Positions 1 through 13,842 of a stretch of 64,000 nucleotides of DNA are shown piece by piece. Position 1 is the stretch's first letter. Each line of letters begins with the position of its first letter. The stretch covers positions 18,443,135 to 18,507,134 of the forward strand of contig NC_135255.1 of NCBI RefSeq assembly GCF_964204865.1. The letters are read 5' to 3'. The notes under the pieces are model-generated. The model had not been told where the DNA came from. It saw nothing but the letters and a program-made list of their open reading frames with translations, and ran no database searches. This DNA comes from Styela clava. Its lineage: Eukaryota > Chordata > Ascidiacea > Stolidobranchia > Styelidae. The position numbers and the translations under genes were made by a program.

Positions 1-1196
1 AATAAGTTCTGGGTCTAGCATTGGGAAATTTTGTATGACGTCATCGAACACAATAAACGAATCCCGTAGAAAAGCGTTAATACCAATGAGAAAAATACCA
101 ACAACAGGTGAAGGAACAACAACATAATAACAAAACAACCCATATGTACATTTCGTGTCCAATAAGAGGAAGGCAGTAATTTTGATTTTTGTTTCGTTCA
201 ATTTTGACACAATACTATGTTAACACTTAAGTATACCGAATTATCATTTCAAGGGCTTGGGAATGTGATGTCATATTTTAAACTGTGACGTGGCGATATG
301 GGGTTGCGAAACTTAATATTCTTGAAGTTTTCCCAAATGTATAGTTTGCTTCATTTTTCATCATCGAAAATCATCCATCTTGACAATTTCTTCGAAACGA
401 CTGGCTAGATATAACGATAAACGTCAACAATGAAATAGTCCACTGATTCACAACGTACGTACAGGAAACTACGTAAATAGGCTTCTTCAAAAAAATCTGC
501 TTGGAATGCAAGATAGTTTATTCAAATATTTGTATGGGCTATTGAATGAAATATCTGACATTTCGATAATTTGCTAAATGAGGTTGAATATGTCTATTCG
601 GATAAGTCATCCTAATCTCACTAGCTCCAATACATTGCTTAAAATATGCTAGAGAGGGGGCAAGCAACCCTAATAGAATTACACTCAATATCATTCAAGA
701 TGTTTTGCACTCTAAGTTTATTTTATTCTTACAATATTTATTATTTACACAATTTCATCCAAAAAAAAGAAAAATACAATTTGCTTACCCAACAGAACTC
801 TGAAAATTGAGCCTATTTCAAATAAAAATTGAAACCTATATAACTAACCTAAGAAACAGTCCATATTGAGTCCACGAAAAGTTTAATTTTAGTTTTAAAA
901 TATACAACAAACGATATTAAAGGTATTGCAGAAAAGTTGCATGAGAACTAGTAATTGAAAGTCGATATCCCTGCATCGGTTGATGCTTTTGCCCGATACA
1001 GATATACATTATGAAGCGTGCCAGTATATGTTTTCCCTGTTTCAGAAATTAAAAAAAAGATTGCATATGTTCCTATATAGTTTCTAGAAAAGTAAAAAAA
1101 AAGATCTTAGAACAGTCGAAATAATTTCACACATTTTCCTTCTATGTTTCAACGCAAGTTACAATCGGCTTTGAATTCTGATCGGGAAAAATCACA
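1..1196 (-). other. 3' flank of receptor copy 1 (duplicated block)
   Basis: No gene seen. The stretch is a diverged copy of sequence that follows the tail exon of other family members: it matches 4150-5207, 32880-33800 (and its tandem copies) and 48800-50333 in the same orientation, and 16236-17850 and 58147-59040 inverted. Shared landmarks include a run around 'tgcttggaatgcaag' and another around 'gcatcggttgatg', just downstream of the stop codon. It probably includes the 3' UTR. No function is visible. Confidence 0.6.
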
Positions 1197-3695
1197 TTAC
1201 AAATTATAGATTTCGTTGACAACAACTTCTTGCTCGGATCTGGCATTAGATGCCTCATTAACAACGCTGTATACATGTTCGCATTTATTTCCCTGGCTTG
1301 TATTCGCGACTTCCACATTTGCAGTTGGCTGTCCTTGTAGCTGGTAACTGATGTTTCGACATCTAAAATTAGGGTGAAAAAATTATTGTGAGTAGATTCG
1401 CCCTATTACTATTTCCTACTTTTGAACATATTTGATATGATTCAAAAAGGTTTTTCCCGTTTTCTAAAACCCACAAAGGATGCAGCATGTTTGGAATTCT
1501 TTGTTTGCAAATTCTGGTTGTTGCTATCTAGCAATTCAATCTCTTTCAATATGTTTGGAAACATGCAACTCAACGGTTGCTTATACAAGACTAATATAAG
1601 ACTCTAAAATTATCGATTGATTCATAACTATATACAGTATTTTATACCGAATCGCTTCGTAATAAATAGTCACCAACCTGACAATCACCACAAATAGAGC
1701 GACCAAAACTATAAACACAAGAATCCCAAAAATTATTGCGAGTTTGCGGTCCGTAAATACTGCTTGATCTTGTTCAGAAATTTTGGTCGAGTGTTGAGCA
1801 GTTGTTGACATCTGCTGTAAAATTGCGATTTCGTCAACTGCAAATTAAATTATGTTCAATATTACCAACTTGTTAACGGCGTGCAACCTCAATCATTTTA
1901 TTAACCAATCAAGTATTTTTTTATTTATAAAATATTTATCTCCATAATATACCGCATCCTTCGTAATCCAGTGCGGAATAAATAACTAGGATGAGCACTT
2001 CATGAAAATTCATTCTTGGTTGATTGCTTCCACCGTTTCCACTGCATTCGTTGATTTTTGTTATAATCATCATTATTTGAATTTCATAACATGAATTAAA
2101 TTCAAGGGTTATCTAGTTATTGTGTCCACTGTGGGTAACTATGGCTTTAATAGTGTAGTTGGATTTGTAATGGTATTGGGTTGGGTAATGCTCCTCAGGT
2201 GACGTATGTACGTAAAATGGCACCAGTGACAATGTTTGCAAATGCGCGCTCTTGATCGTTGACTGGCAACAATTATTTAATTAAGTAAAAATTTGAGTTT
2301 TAATTCTTCTCCAAGTTGAGAATATTTTACTGAAACATTTTACGATTAGAACTTTTTACTCATTTTGCGCCCAATCCATTCGGCACCCATGGCACAAGCC
2401 ACGGCTGTCATACCTTAGATACGCCACTGTACATATGTTGCTTCTATCTATAGTCGTGTATAAAGCATTTTCATTTCTTACCCGATGAGGTAAATGACTG
2501 ATAGATGATTCTAATTTCGAAGTGTTGCCAAAGCTTAAAAACCCAATATTCGGACTCATACTCAATAGTAATTGGGAAAATATTTTCCATGTTGGTCCAT
2601 ATTACTTTGGTACAAGCGTCGGCAATGGAGGCGTTGACACAAGTAGAGCGTTTGGAGAAAAAAACGAAGCAGGTGTTTTCATGGTATTCGCAAATATTAT
2701 TGCTTTCAAGATAAGCTGCAACGAGAATGAAATATGTTTGAGACCGTGTTTGTTGTTTGCACCATTGTTGGTGAAAAATGCTTTACCTGAAATGGTAAGA
2801 GATACGTAACAGTCGGAGAAAGGTTTTAGATCCATCTTCGTCAATCTCACAAGTAAGACCTCGTTTTTGGATTTACAATTTTGATTGGTCAGAGTCCATC
2901 TAAAGCTGACTTTATTATATTTCTTATACTCGATAGATCTTATCGGTTGTGGGCATACATTTATGTTTTCTCCAAGAAGTCCACGTGCCAAAGCTGAAAA
3001 TAATTTGACAATATATTTTTTCTCGTGATATGATTAATTCATGTTCATATAAATAATTAATATATTCATTTTCTTCTTTGCTGTTGCAGAATATTTTAAT
3101 TAGATGTCACTGATATCAGATTATTGCTTATTGTAAACCAATACTACAGCAATATTCAGAGTGGTCTGTGGAAATAACTTCTTCTGCATAATAACAGTGT
3201 ACAAAAACAGCGCTCTGCAATTTTGTACGGTTTCCCCCAATCTGCTGGGGGTATATTATGTTGAGTGCCGGATTCGATTTTGAGTCAAACAATAACACTT
3301 TTTGAAACGCATTCCAAATCGCGATTATTGCAGAAGAGGTAACAAAGATATGTATTAAAAATACTGCGTCTCACACTTTTTTGTTCTTGTCCTACCATTT
3401 CCCAATTGTTCCGATTTTGTTATACACTTTCACCGTGTCTCTACCACGAATGCCACCCCATATGTTAACTATAACGATTTGCCCAAATTTTTATATATAT
3501 CCAGAACTTAAGATGTATCCCATCTGATATACCTAAATAATCAGTTGTTTCCAATTTTATACGTATTCTGAGCCAAAACAGTGGTACAAGTGATTTGCCA
3601 TTCACAGTGTTTACATTGAAGTTCCCAGTACCGCCATACTTGCCTAGGACATCAAAGATATACAAGGCGAAATATCTTGACATCATCCTTCTCAT
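1197..3695 (-). CDS. Receptor copy 1: signal peptide, D1, D2, stalk-TM, tyrosine tail
   Basis: Five exons on the minus strand: 3695..3644 (leader), 2993..2787 (D1), 2715..2482 (D2), 1837..1678 (stalk plus TM), 1362..1197 (tail, TAA). They sum to 819 nt, an open frame of 272 aa. The leader starts MRRMMSRYFALYIF. D1 has Cys, Trp-x6-Cys and a third Cys. D2 starts AYLESNNICEY and carries Cys-x6-Cys. The helix (LAIIFGILVFIVLVALFVV) is followed by Arg and a tail with EHVYSVV and the C-terminus VVVNEIYNL. The start is the first ATG in frame in the leader exon. Intron 1 has an AG|GCAAGT donor (GC-AG type) where copies 3 and 5 have GTAAGT. D1 is the short, 207-nt form shared with copy 5. It is presumably a type I membrane receptor signalling through phosphotyrosine; ligand unknown. 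I do not recognise it as a named family. Confidence 0.8.
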
Positions 3696-4150
3696 CGGTA
3701 TTTCTCTTTTCACGTTGCCAGAATAGAAACGTCTCTTGAAATTGTAAATACAGTTTTTATATCTGAGTTATTCTTCATCTACTATGCTTACAACTTTTTT
3801 ATATAACTGATGCATCATAGGATGGCACGTACAAATATATTGTGCAAAGTGCTGTGAAGTGTCACTGCTGAAGTAATACTTAGAACAAAGTGATATTTGC
3901 ACACTGAAATGTAGGTGAATGGAATTCGTGGGCGACCATTTGGGTATTGTGTACAAAGCAGTTTTGCGTTGTAGGTTAGTATTCTTCCCAGATAAAACTG
4001 TGGCATTGACGCGTGATGATTTGCTTGAATGGGGTTCTTAGGAACAAGCATTGTCATGTGAATAACCGCAAACATGCGTTTTAGGAAATAAACATTCGTC
4101 ACAATTTCCTCATCGGATTCTACGACATTTCATCTGACACTCAATTTCTG
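3696..4150 (-). promoter_or_regulatory. Class A 5' flank of copy 1 (putative promoter/5' UTR)
   Basis: Sequence upstream of the leader that is clearly similar to 13490-13842 (copy 3) and 55440-55807 (copy 5) but not to the upstream regions of copies 2 and 4. The similarity runs through a block around 'gatgcatcatagg' (seen inverted in the plus copies). I see no certain TATA box, so the promoter call is inferred from position and shared sequence. Confidence 0.45.
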
Positions 4151-5207
4151 ATGGCAATGTAAAGATAAAAATTACCGTCTTTGACCAAACCCGTCAAAAT
4201 TTATAGTAAGACTGGGTTTCTCGTTTTGTTGCAAAAATATTATTTTTGAATTTTGATGACTTCCCAAACATTTCGTTTTATGCTCCATTTAATCGCTATA
4301 GAAAATCATCCATTTTACCATTTCCTGAAAACAATTGGCTAAATATAACGATACACTTTATCAGTGAACTAGTCCACAGTTATACTACGTGCGTATGGGT
4401 AATCACGGAAATGCAAGCTTTCTTGACAAATCTGCTTGGAATGAAAATATTTGTATGGGCTTTTGAATGAGAAATTTGACATAACAATGAGTTGCTATAT
4501 AAGGTTGCATATGCCTATTCAAATATTTCATCCCAACCTCAGTAGCTCCAATACACTGTTTAAAATATGCTAAGGAAGGTGTCGAGCGATCTGAACAGAA
4601 TTATACTCAATAGTATTCAAGATGTTTTGCATGCTAAGTTCATTGCTTTCTTAAAATATTTACACAATTTCATCCAAAAAAGAAGAACAAATACACTTTG
4701 CATAGTATACCAAACGCAAAAAAATTGAACTTATTTCAACTAATCTAAGAAATAATAGTTCATATTGAGTTCTCATCAAAATGTTTAAAATATACAACAA
4801 ACGTTAAAGAAATAGATATGTTGCATGAGAACTACTAACTGAAAGAGATATCCCTGCATCGGTTAATCCTTTTGTCCGATACAGATACATATTATGAAGC
4901 GTGTCTATATATGTTGAATATTTCAAAAAAGAATGATTGCATAATGATTATAGAGTCTGTACAGAAGTTAAAAAAGATCTTACGAAAACAATTATTATAT
5001 TATGAAAGTCGATATCTTTGGTTTTGCCCGTTACACATATAATTAGAAAAAGTGCCTATATATGTTCCCTTTTTTCAAAAAATAAAAGATGATTGCTTGT
5101 AGAGAAGTGAAAATATTTTGAAACAACGGAATACCTTTTTTTGTTTTACAACGCAAGTTACTATTTTTTTTACCGGTATATCGAATTCTGGTATATCGAA
5201 ATTCACT
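4151..5207 (-). other. 3' flank of receptor copy 2 (duplicated block)
   Basis: Diverged relative of bases 1-1196 and of the flanks of copies 3, 4 and 5. No gene seen. It ends directly at the tail remnant of copy 2. Confidence 0.55.
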
Positions 5208-5228
5208 TCACAAATTATAAACTTCAAT
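5208..5228 (-). pseudogene. Remnant of a receptor tail exon (last codons only)
   Basis: On the minus strand the bases read GAAGTTTATAATTTGTGA, that is E-V-Y-N-L-stop, matching the invariant C-terminus of the other tails. The rest of the tail exon and its upstream intron are absent: the sequence jumps straight to intron sequence next to the TM exon. This marks a deletion breakpoint near 5230. Confidence 0.7.
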
Positions 5229-5302
5229 AGTTTTGAAAACATCTTTCAACCGCCCATAGAACTTTATTGAAAACAAACGCACTAAAACCTTCGAAAATAT
5301 GT

Positions 5303-7062
5303 TTAAGTAATCACCAACCTGACAATCCCCGCAAAGAGAATGATCAAAACAATGAATAGCAGAATCCCAAAAAGTATTGCAAGCGTGCGTTCCGAAGACA
5401 CTGCTTGAACTTGTCCGGAATTGCTGGATAAAACGGTTGATTGTTGAGCAGTTGTTGACATCGGCTGTACAGTTGTGGTTTCGTCAACTTGAAATCAAGA
5501 AATGAAATCATGTTCAATTTAGTTCAACATTAACAACCCTTTAATCGATCGTGTAGTTAATAATAAGGCATAAGATACATATTAACGATCGAAAAATTGT
5601 GTTTCATTTGAAGACAGCAATTTATTTTTGTAAGTTTTTATTTTGATAATTTGGCGCAGCACGAACAAAAAGATTTGGAACCGCCGACATAAAGCGTTCT
5701 CGCTGCATTTTCGTTATGATTATCATGTACCTGAATAAATTTAATCCAAGGGTAGTGATTCGGTTGGGTAATGGTATTGTGTCGGGTAATGTATAGCTGA
5801 CTTTCATCTGTTGTTCATACAGCTATGTATAAAGCATTTACATTTCTTACCTGATGAATTGAATGACTGGTAGATGATTTCAATTTCGAATTGTTGAATA
5901 TGGCCACCAGCCCAATGTTTCGAAGAATACTTCACAGTAATCGGGAGAATATTCTCCATTCTGGTCCATATTACTTTGGTACAGGCGTCGGCGATGGAGG
6001 CATTGAGACAAGTGGAGTGTTTGGGATAAAAAACAAAGCAGGTGTTTACACGGTATTCACAAATGTCCTTGCTTTCAAGATAGGCTGCAAACAAAAAGAA
6101 TTGTATTCAAGATATTGTTTATACCATTATTACTGAAAGTTTGTTACCTAAAATTTCCAGATATCCGCGGCACTGAAAGCGCTGACTACGTTTAATATTC
6201 ATCTTCGCCAATCTCAGAAGTAAAACCGCGTTTTGAAATTTACAATTTTGATCAATCAGAGTCCAACTATTGCTGACTTTGTCGTTTCTCTTATATCCGA
6301 TCGATCTAGTTGGTTGTGAGCATACATTAATGTTTTCTGCAAGGAGTCCACGTATCAACGCTGAAAATAATAACAAATAACTGCTTTTCCTGATATGATT
6401 GAATTACCTACAACTATTGCGACTTTTTCATTGTTGCTACTCATCATCGTGTATTTTGATGTTTTTCATTTGTTGGTTGAATGTTTTAATGTACAAAAAT
6501 ACATTTGTGTTAGTGTGCAGGAAGACATTCGATTTGCATAGTATGGTCATGTTTATTCCTGCTACAGCATCCTTGCATTATACGCATGCGGATCCACTAG
6601 CGCAAATGCATTGAGGAGTGATTGGGAGTTAGTCTCGCGTAACGTCTACTGATAGTTATACCAAAAGTTGGTTGCTAAGTAGTTCACAGACGTTCGTACT
6701 GGGCGGGATTTTATTTTGTTTTTGAAGCGAACTGTTGGGGTACCTGGGTTGAGTGTCGGGTTTGCCATTTAGTAAGAATCTCACGAACAAAACACCTTTC
6801 AAAGCACACATTAATGAACCACGACCTCGTAAAACCGATTATGTATGTGCCTTGTATCATATATGACATATGCAGTCATAACCGGATACTCTTACAGTTC
6901 TGAGAATGATTTTATTCGAGACTGTTCAACTAGACTAGAGCCAATTACACGTCTAATCATAAACCTACGAGTTCATCAGTCTATTTTGTGATTTGGCAGA
7001 ATTAAATCACTCAGCAACTTACCTGAATATAGAAGCGTTTTGAGCATTCCAGCTTTCTTCAT
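5303..7062 (-). CDS. Receptor copy 2: tail-less form
   Basis: Exons on the minus strand: 7062..7023 (leader, starts MKKAGMLKTLLYS), 6360..6148 (D1, 213 nt), 6084..5851 (D2, 234 nt), 5487..5319 (stalk plus TM, helix ILFGILLFIVLIILFAGIV). All frames and phases fit the family. The tail exon has been deleted (see 5208-5228), so without splicing the frame runs through the old donor as R-L-V-I-T and stops at 5305..5303, giving about 223 aa. The acceptor of the stalk exon is TTCAAG instead of the usual TTGCAG. In D1 the motif near the third Cys is RSQRFQC rather than the RSGYYQC type. The product would be a membrane receptor with almost no cytoplasmic part, as in decoy or adaptor-dependent members of paired receptor families; no charged residue is seen inside the helix. 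It may instead be a pseudogene. Confidence 0.65.
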
Positions 7063-7595
7063 TTAATTTGAACTCAATATACCGTACAATTGCACTTTCA
7101 TTTAAATAAAACTAACACCTTCCGAGCTTTTCTGATTGATCAGGCCAACAAATCGGAACAAACGTGCTTTTAAAATAATTCGTTTACTTTACTTCAGCTT
7201 ATAGTCTCCTCTTCCCTCATTATGTAAATGAACAGGAAATATTCGTAATAGGTCTCTTGTATTAGCGAATGCAAATATATTATGTAACCTATTGTTATAA
7301 AAAGCCCTATTTTGCAGAAATCATTAGGTAAATTTCGGACAATTCATGGCCTTATTCTGAGTCACCTATGTAAAACAGATAATTATTTTAAATTTAAATT
7401 TACATACATATTTTAGAAGCTGTAAAATAGAAGCTTCGGTTCAGTTTTCATAGGTAATATTCAACATATAATTGTTTTGGAATCGTAATTTTCAGTTAAA
7501 AATGAAAGTCTTTCAGACCCCAATGTTTTTGCCATCGAATAATTTTTGTCAATTATGATTCGAAATCGGAATTTTTGAATCACTCAAATTGTGGC
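7063..7595 (-). promoter_or_regulatory. Class B 5' flank of copy 2
   Basis: Upstream sequence similar to 52871-53607 upstream of copy 4, and unlike the class A flanks of copies 1, 3 and 5. Shared pieces include 'atgcaaatatattatgtaac' against 'atgcaaatgttttatgtaac', followed by 'aaaaagcc'. The promoter role is inferred from position only. Confidence 0.4.
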
Positions 7596-7910
7596 TCGGG
7601 GGTGTGGCCGGTCGTGCTCGTGTTAGGAATACGCTCGCCACCGCGCATCTGAATATCCTGTGTGGGTTCGAATTCCGTAGGTTATGAATATGTGCGAGAG
7701 GATTGCTGGACTTCTCGCCGCCGTAGGGTGGTTCATGTAATCTCTGGTCGGTCACAGCTTCCTCCATCATCAGGTCCATGCATCTGAAAACAAATACCTG
7801 GCCAACTAATCCCATACTCGAGATGGACTGGTAACCAGTGAGGCCGTGGTTCGTCATATGATTAAGTCGTCTCAGAGGCTTTCCTCTCCCCTCGATAAAT
7901 ATGTAAATTC
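7596..7910 (+). mobile_element. tRNA-derived SINE-like element
   Basis: Contains a tRNA-like 5' part with a near-perfect B box (GGGTTCGAATTCC, about 7664-7676), then a body shared with 15216-15552 and, in part, 53608-53735 (landmark 'gtgcgagaggattgctgg'). The 53.6-kb copy lies in the paralogous flank of copy 4, so the insertion predates that duplication. Confidence 0.6.
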
Positions 7911-7929
7911 TATCCAATGTTTGTTTTCC

Positions 7930-9020
7930 TACCAGAAACTACCATAATAATAAATATGGTGATAATAAAATGAGAAACTCATTTTTCCTTCAATTTTAGA
8001 TGAAAATTAGTTAAATATTTTAAGAAAGAAATAAACTTAGTATGCAAAACATCTTGAATGATATTGAGTATAATTGTTTTATTTGTTTTATAATTTTAAG
8101 CAGTATATTGGAGCTACTGAGGTTAGAATGACTTATCCGAATACGCATATTCAACCTCATTTAGCGACTTATTAAAATTTCGAATCTCATTCTCTCATTC
8201 GAATGTCCATACAAATCTTTGAATAAATTATCTTGCATTCTTAGCAGGTTTGTCGAGAAAGCTTGCCCTTACGTAGTTTTCCGTACGTACGATGTGAATC
8301 AGTGAACTAGTTCATTGTTAACATATATCTCTATATTTAATTAGTGGTTTCTAAGAAATGGTCAAGATGGATGGTTTTCTATGGTGACAAATTGGGCATA
8401 TTTCTTAGCTATATATTTAGGAAACTATCAAGCATATTACGTTTCACAATAAAACTAGTAACCCCATATCGCCAAGTTTGAAATATGACAACATAATACA
8501 ATCCCCTTGACATAAACCTGTTTGCCATAGTGTTTGTACATTCTACGTCAAGAGAACTTGCTTCAGTATTACTACTTCCAAACCAGCACAGCCACGAGTA
8601 GTCAGTATATTGATGTCATATATTTTGAGAAACGAAAATACGCGAAACTCAGATCTATGTTTAATAATTATTATCAAACAAAATTATTTCTAATTAACGC
8701 ATAAATCACAATTATATATATAGTGCGCAATAGTATATCTAACATGAACATGACATAACTCATGTTGGAATTATAATCAAAGTGAATTGCGCCAATTACA
8801 TCCGATTGCTAATTTCCTCTCTTACAAACACAATAGTTCTTCGATATTTGTATAAAAGAAACATATTGTATTTCAGTGTTTCCCAACCTACAGAAATCAT
8901 GTTGGGTCGATTGATTTCTCAACAAAAATTTAATTTTATTTTTTCACTAAATTTCATCGTTTGTTTTATATTTGGTATGGAAGTGTTGCGCAATTGCATA
9001 CATACGTTCAACCGGTCTAC
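7930..9020 (+). other. Orphan 3' flank of a plus-strand receptor gene
   Basis: Matches the downstream flank of the plus-strand copies (58690-59040 and 60528-61300; also 17390-17830) in plus orientation, but no tail or TM exon stands to its left: it abuts the SINE in the flank of minus-strand copy 2. A plus-strand receptor gene appears to have been lost at about 7.93 kb. No coding region is seen. Confidence 0.55.
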
Positions 9021-9129
9021 GTAAGATAATAGAATTATGATAAAATTCTTCACAGCATCAATAGATTCCACGAGCATATTTAAAACATCGAATGCTTAAA
9101 CTCTAACATTACAAATACGATTGGAAGGT

Positions 9130-10715
<1,586 letters not shown>

Positions 10716-10887
10716 TGATTTGTTTAGGAAAGGAAGTTTTTCCAATTAGGAACGGACTTCTTTCCAAGAGAGGGATGGGATTTTTTTGGTACTTGCGAAG
10801 TATGTATACCAGGTAAGGGTTAGGTCATAATTTTATTCCGATTTTATGTTCATATGCAGCCATACAACAACTATTGCTGCTGTAAAG

Positions 10888-11342
10888 CAGGGGTCCGGCA
10901 ACCTTTTGTCGCTTGCGGGCCAAAAGTAAGGGTTGAAGTGGTTGGCGGGCCGCACATATATTTAGAGAGTTGAAAACTGAACCAATGATCCTTTTTATTC
11001 CATACATTTCGATACATTTCTCGAATAGAACAAAGATTTTTTTCCTTGTTGCATTGCATCTCAAAAATTCCTTTCGAATATTTCCTGCGCCATTGAACCC
11101 TTTTCACTTAGCATCAACTTTTCTGCGTTTTGTTGCCATTTGTCTAATTATAATTAAATTAGAATCGCATTGAACGAGTAATTGTGAATAATACACTTTT
11201 TAGGTTATAATATAATTTATTCTACACGTGATTCTGTTACTTAAAGAATGTAATCGTAAAAACAGCTGCATTGTTATTATAATTCAGTGAAGCGTCGCGG
11301 GCCTGATTATAGTATCCGCGGGCCTTAGGTTGCCGACCCCTG
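10888..11342. mobile_element. Non-autonomous hAT element
   Basis: Ends are CAGGGGTCCGGCAACC on the left and GGTTGCCGACCCCTG on the right. It is flanked by 8-bp target copies CTGTAAAG (10880-10887) and CTGTAAAC (11343-11350), which differ at one base. GC-rich 'gcgggcc' subterminal motifs are typical of these elements. No transposase is seen. Confidence 0.85.
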
Positions 11343-11862
11343 CTGTAAACTATTTTATTATGAAGAAATACAATCTGTGCGATATATACAAATATCGCCA
11401 GTCTATTTTATTTACGAATGAGGAAAAAAGAAAAAAGAACTCAATTCACGTCTTAGATTATAAGTTACACATAAAAATTCAATGGGTTGAAATGATTATG
11501 AAATTGTTGAGCGACAAATGGTTTCAATGAACTACATACAATGTGAATATATATCAAATTTTCTAGTGCAATTGCTTCTCTTTCTACTCCATGTCGGATA
11601 AATGACATCTACATTTTGTGTATTATTCAAACGTGTGTTTTTAGCAATCATAAAAATTTATTTGAAAATGAATAAAATTGTAAGAATGCCCAAATAAAAA
11701 TACTGTCAACTTCTCCTTTATCTCTCTACCTTTTATGATTACCATGCCCAATTTATTTACTATTGCTTCAATTTGTACTTGACCAAAGAGAATTGGAAAA
11801 CAAGAGAAATTAATGTTTCGAAAATATTACTCAAGGTTGCCAAACAACGTATCTTTAATATA

Positions 11863-12460
11863 AAGGGTGTCTCAAAAGTAAGTATACACTTTTAATTATG
11901 ATTCGCTTTTCGGGTACTCATCATAGAGCGTTCATTTTTCAGGAAACATAGTATAGATGAGTAGTAACATTTAGGTATTGTTTGCATTATTCAACAACCC
12001 ACTGAATGACAAGAAGATTACCCAGAGAAATGAGGTGAAAAATTGCTGTTTTAAGAAGCATATTAAACAGTAAGGCATTCGGCACTTTTACAGCGCAGAA
12101 TTACGAAATTCTTCAAAAATTCATGGAAACTGGATCTGTAGTTGATGACAAAGATCAGAAAGGCCAAGGAGCGGACGCTCTGAAAAAACATTCGAAGCTG
12201 AAATAATTTCAAATTTTCTGTTAACGAAATGCTCGGTTTGCCTTACTGATTTACATCTTCTTGCCAAGCAGCAATGTTGCACCACATTGCTTGGGGAAAT
12301 CTCTTGTCATTCTGTGGGTTGTTGAAAAATGCGAACAATACCTAAATTTTACTACTTATCTATACTATGTTTCCCGAAGAAATGAACGCGTTATGGTAAG
12401 TACCTGAAAGCAAACCAAAATTAAATTAAAATTGTATACTTACTTTTGAGACTCCCTGTA
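11863..12460 (+). mobile_element. Degenerate mariner/Tc1-like element
   Basis: About 600 bp with inverted ends: left 'gggtgtctcaaaagtaagta', right complement of 'tacagggagtctcaaaagta', and TA at both borders. Inside, broken frames read pieces such as ILQKFMETGSVVDDKDQKG, similar to the helix-turn-helix linker of IS630/mariner-type transposases. There are several stops; it is a dead element. Confidence 0.65.
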
Positions 12461-12755
12461 TATCACTTGGCTTGCTTAAAAAGTTTGTCCTGATAAAAGA
12501 ATAGTAATGTATTTTTTCTGCTACTACTCAATTTACTCAACAAGAATTCAAAAATGGCTTTTGTCTATGGTTAGAAAAATTGTTGCTTATTCATCAACCT
12601 AGTGACGTAATTAACGTTGTAGTTAGTATTTCTATTTACAGACGCTTGATTCAGTTTTAGTCATTCAATGACTGATTCAGATTGAATTGCGTACAACAAA
12701 ATCGGGATAAATAGAGTGGGTGCTCTTACCAACTTTTTGATATCCGACGGAGTAT

Positions 12756-12785
12756 ATGATCGCTATTTTCATTCTTGTGACCTAA
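12756..12785 (+). pseudogene. Broken copy of the small secreted peptide ORF at 55243
   Basis: Same context as 55243 (about 200 bp of shared upstream sequence) and the same start, MIAIF, but TAA follows after nine codons. Confidence 0.45.
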
Positions 12786-12974
12786 CTTGTTGCATCACAT
12801 CACACGTAGGAATTTCTGCATTAAATATTTCTATTCAAATCGAAATACCAATTATTTATTGTATACTAAACCAATTACTAGAAAATGCGCTAAATCGTCA
12901 GCTCTGAGATGAATAAACATTATATCAGGCATGCCGTTGTTCCTATCACGTAGGAAACTTTGCAGTTTGCACCT

Positions 12975-13207
12975 TAATTGTTTTATTGAATTTGAGTTAT
13001 GAGCGGATTCAATTTCAAGCCAAAACAACTGTGGTATCACGTCGAAAATGATTGGTAACGGTAATTGTTTTATTGAATTTGAGTTATGAGCGGATTCAAT
13101 TTCAAGCCAATTGGTAACGGTAATTGTTTTATTGAATTTGAGTTATGAGCGGATTCAATTTCAAGCCAAAACAACTGTGGTATCACGTCGAAAATGATTG
13201 GTAACGG
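12975..13207. repeat. Three-unit tandem repeat (87 / 59 / 87 bp)
   Basis: Units at 12975-13061, 13062-13120 and 13121-13207 each start TAATTGTTTTATTGAATTTG. The middle unit lacks 28 bp (the 'aacaactgtggtatcacg' part). Units are otherwise identical by eye. Confidence 0.9.
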
Positions 13208-13489
13208 CAAGTTTGACTGAATAACCCAGAGATGTAAAATGGAATTTTCATATTTCAGCTGGTGCTGTGGAACCTATGCGTTTATCATATGGCGAACACA
13301 TCGATCGGTTGCCATTACGATTACCTAAGTAGTTTATTCGTATATTATAATATATACAGTCTTTATTTCAATTCATTTGATTTTGTAAACAATTTCAGTT
13401 ATTCGTTTATTACAAAATTACACTTAACTTCATGAGATATAAAAAAATAAACTGGAATAACACGTGCAATAAAACTATCAAATGTGACC

Positions 13490-13842
13490 CTAGTATGACA
13501 TTGCTTGTTTCGAACAAACCATCACTCGTGCAACAGCGTCACCCGTAAAGAATGCCAACCGCCAACGCGAAACTGGTTGCTACACGGTAAAAACATAGAT
13601 GACAACCATTGGCAGTCACTTACATTTTCGTGTGTAAATATCACTCTGTTGCAAGTATTACTTTAGCGATGATACTGACAAAGCATTTTGTATACGTGCC
13701 ACACTATGATGCATCAGTTATATAAAAAGTTGGCAACGTAGTAGATGAATAATAACTCAGAACGTATCAGAACTGCATTTACAATTACGAAAGGCATTTT
13801 AATTCTAGCAAAGTAGAAAAGCAAACAACGATTCGTTGAACA
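13490..13842 (+). promoter_or_regulatory. Class A 5' flank of copy 3
   Basis: Close relative of 55440-55807 (copy 5) and, inverted, of 3696-4150 (copy 1). It is probably the promoter and 5' UTR, inferred from position. Shared pieces include 'gccaaccgccaacgcgaaac' and 'tgatgcatcagttat'. Confidence 0.5.

Noticed and set aside
2602-2991. 129-residue single minus-strand frame read as one protein
   Set aside because: It is the D1 exon followed by read-through of its intron into D2 sequence in another frame; splice sites and family comparison show two exons.
7596-7700. Functional tRNA gene
   Set aside because: There is a B box but no proper acceptor-stem pairing or terminator, and it continues into a dispersed repeat body; called SINE-like instead.
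12975-13207. CRISPR-like array
   Set aside because: Three directly adjoining long units with no unique spacers, in animal DNA; a plain tandem duplication.
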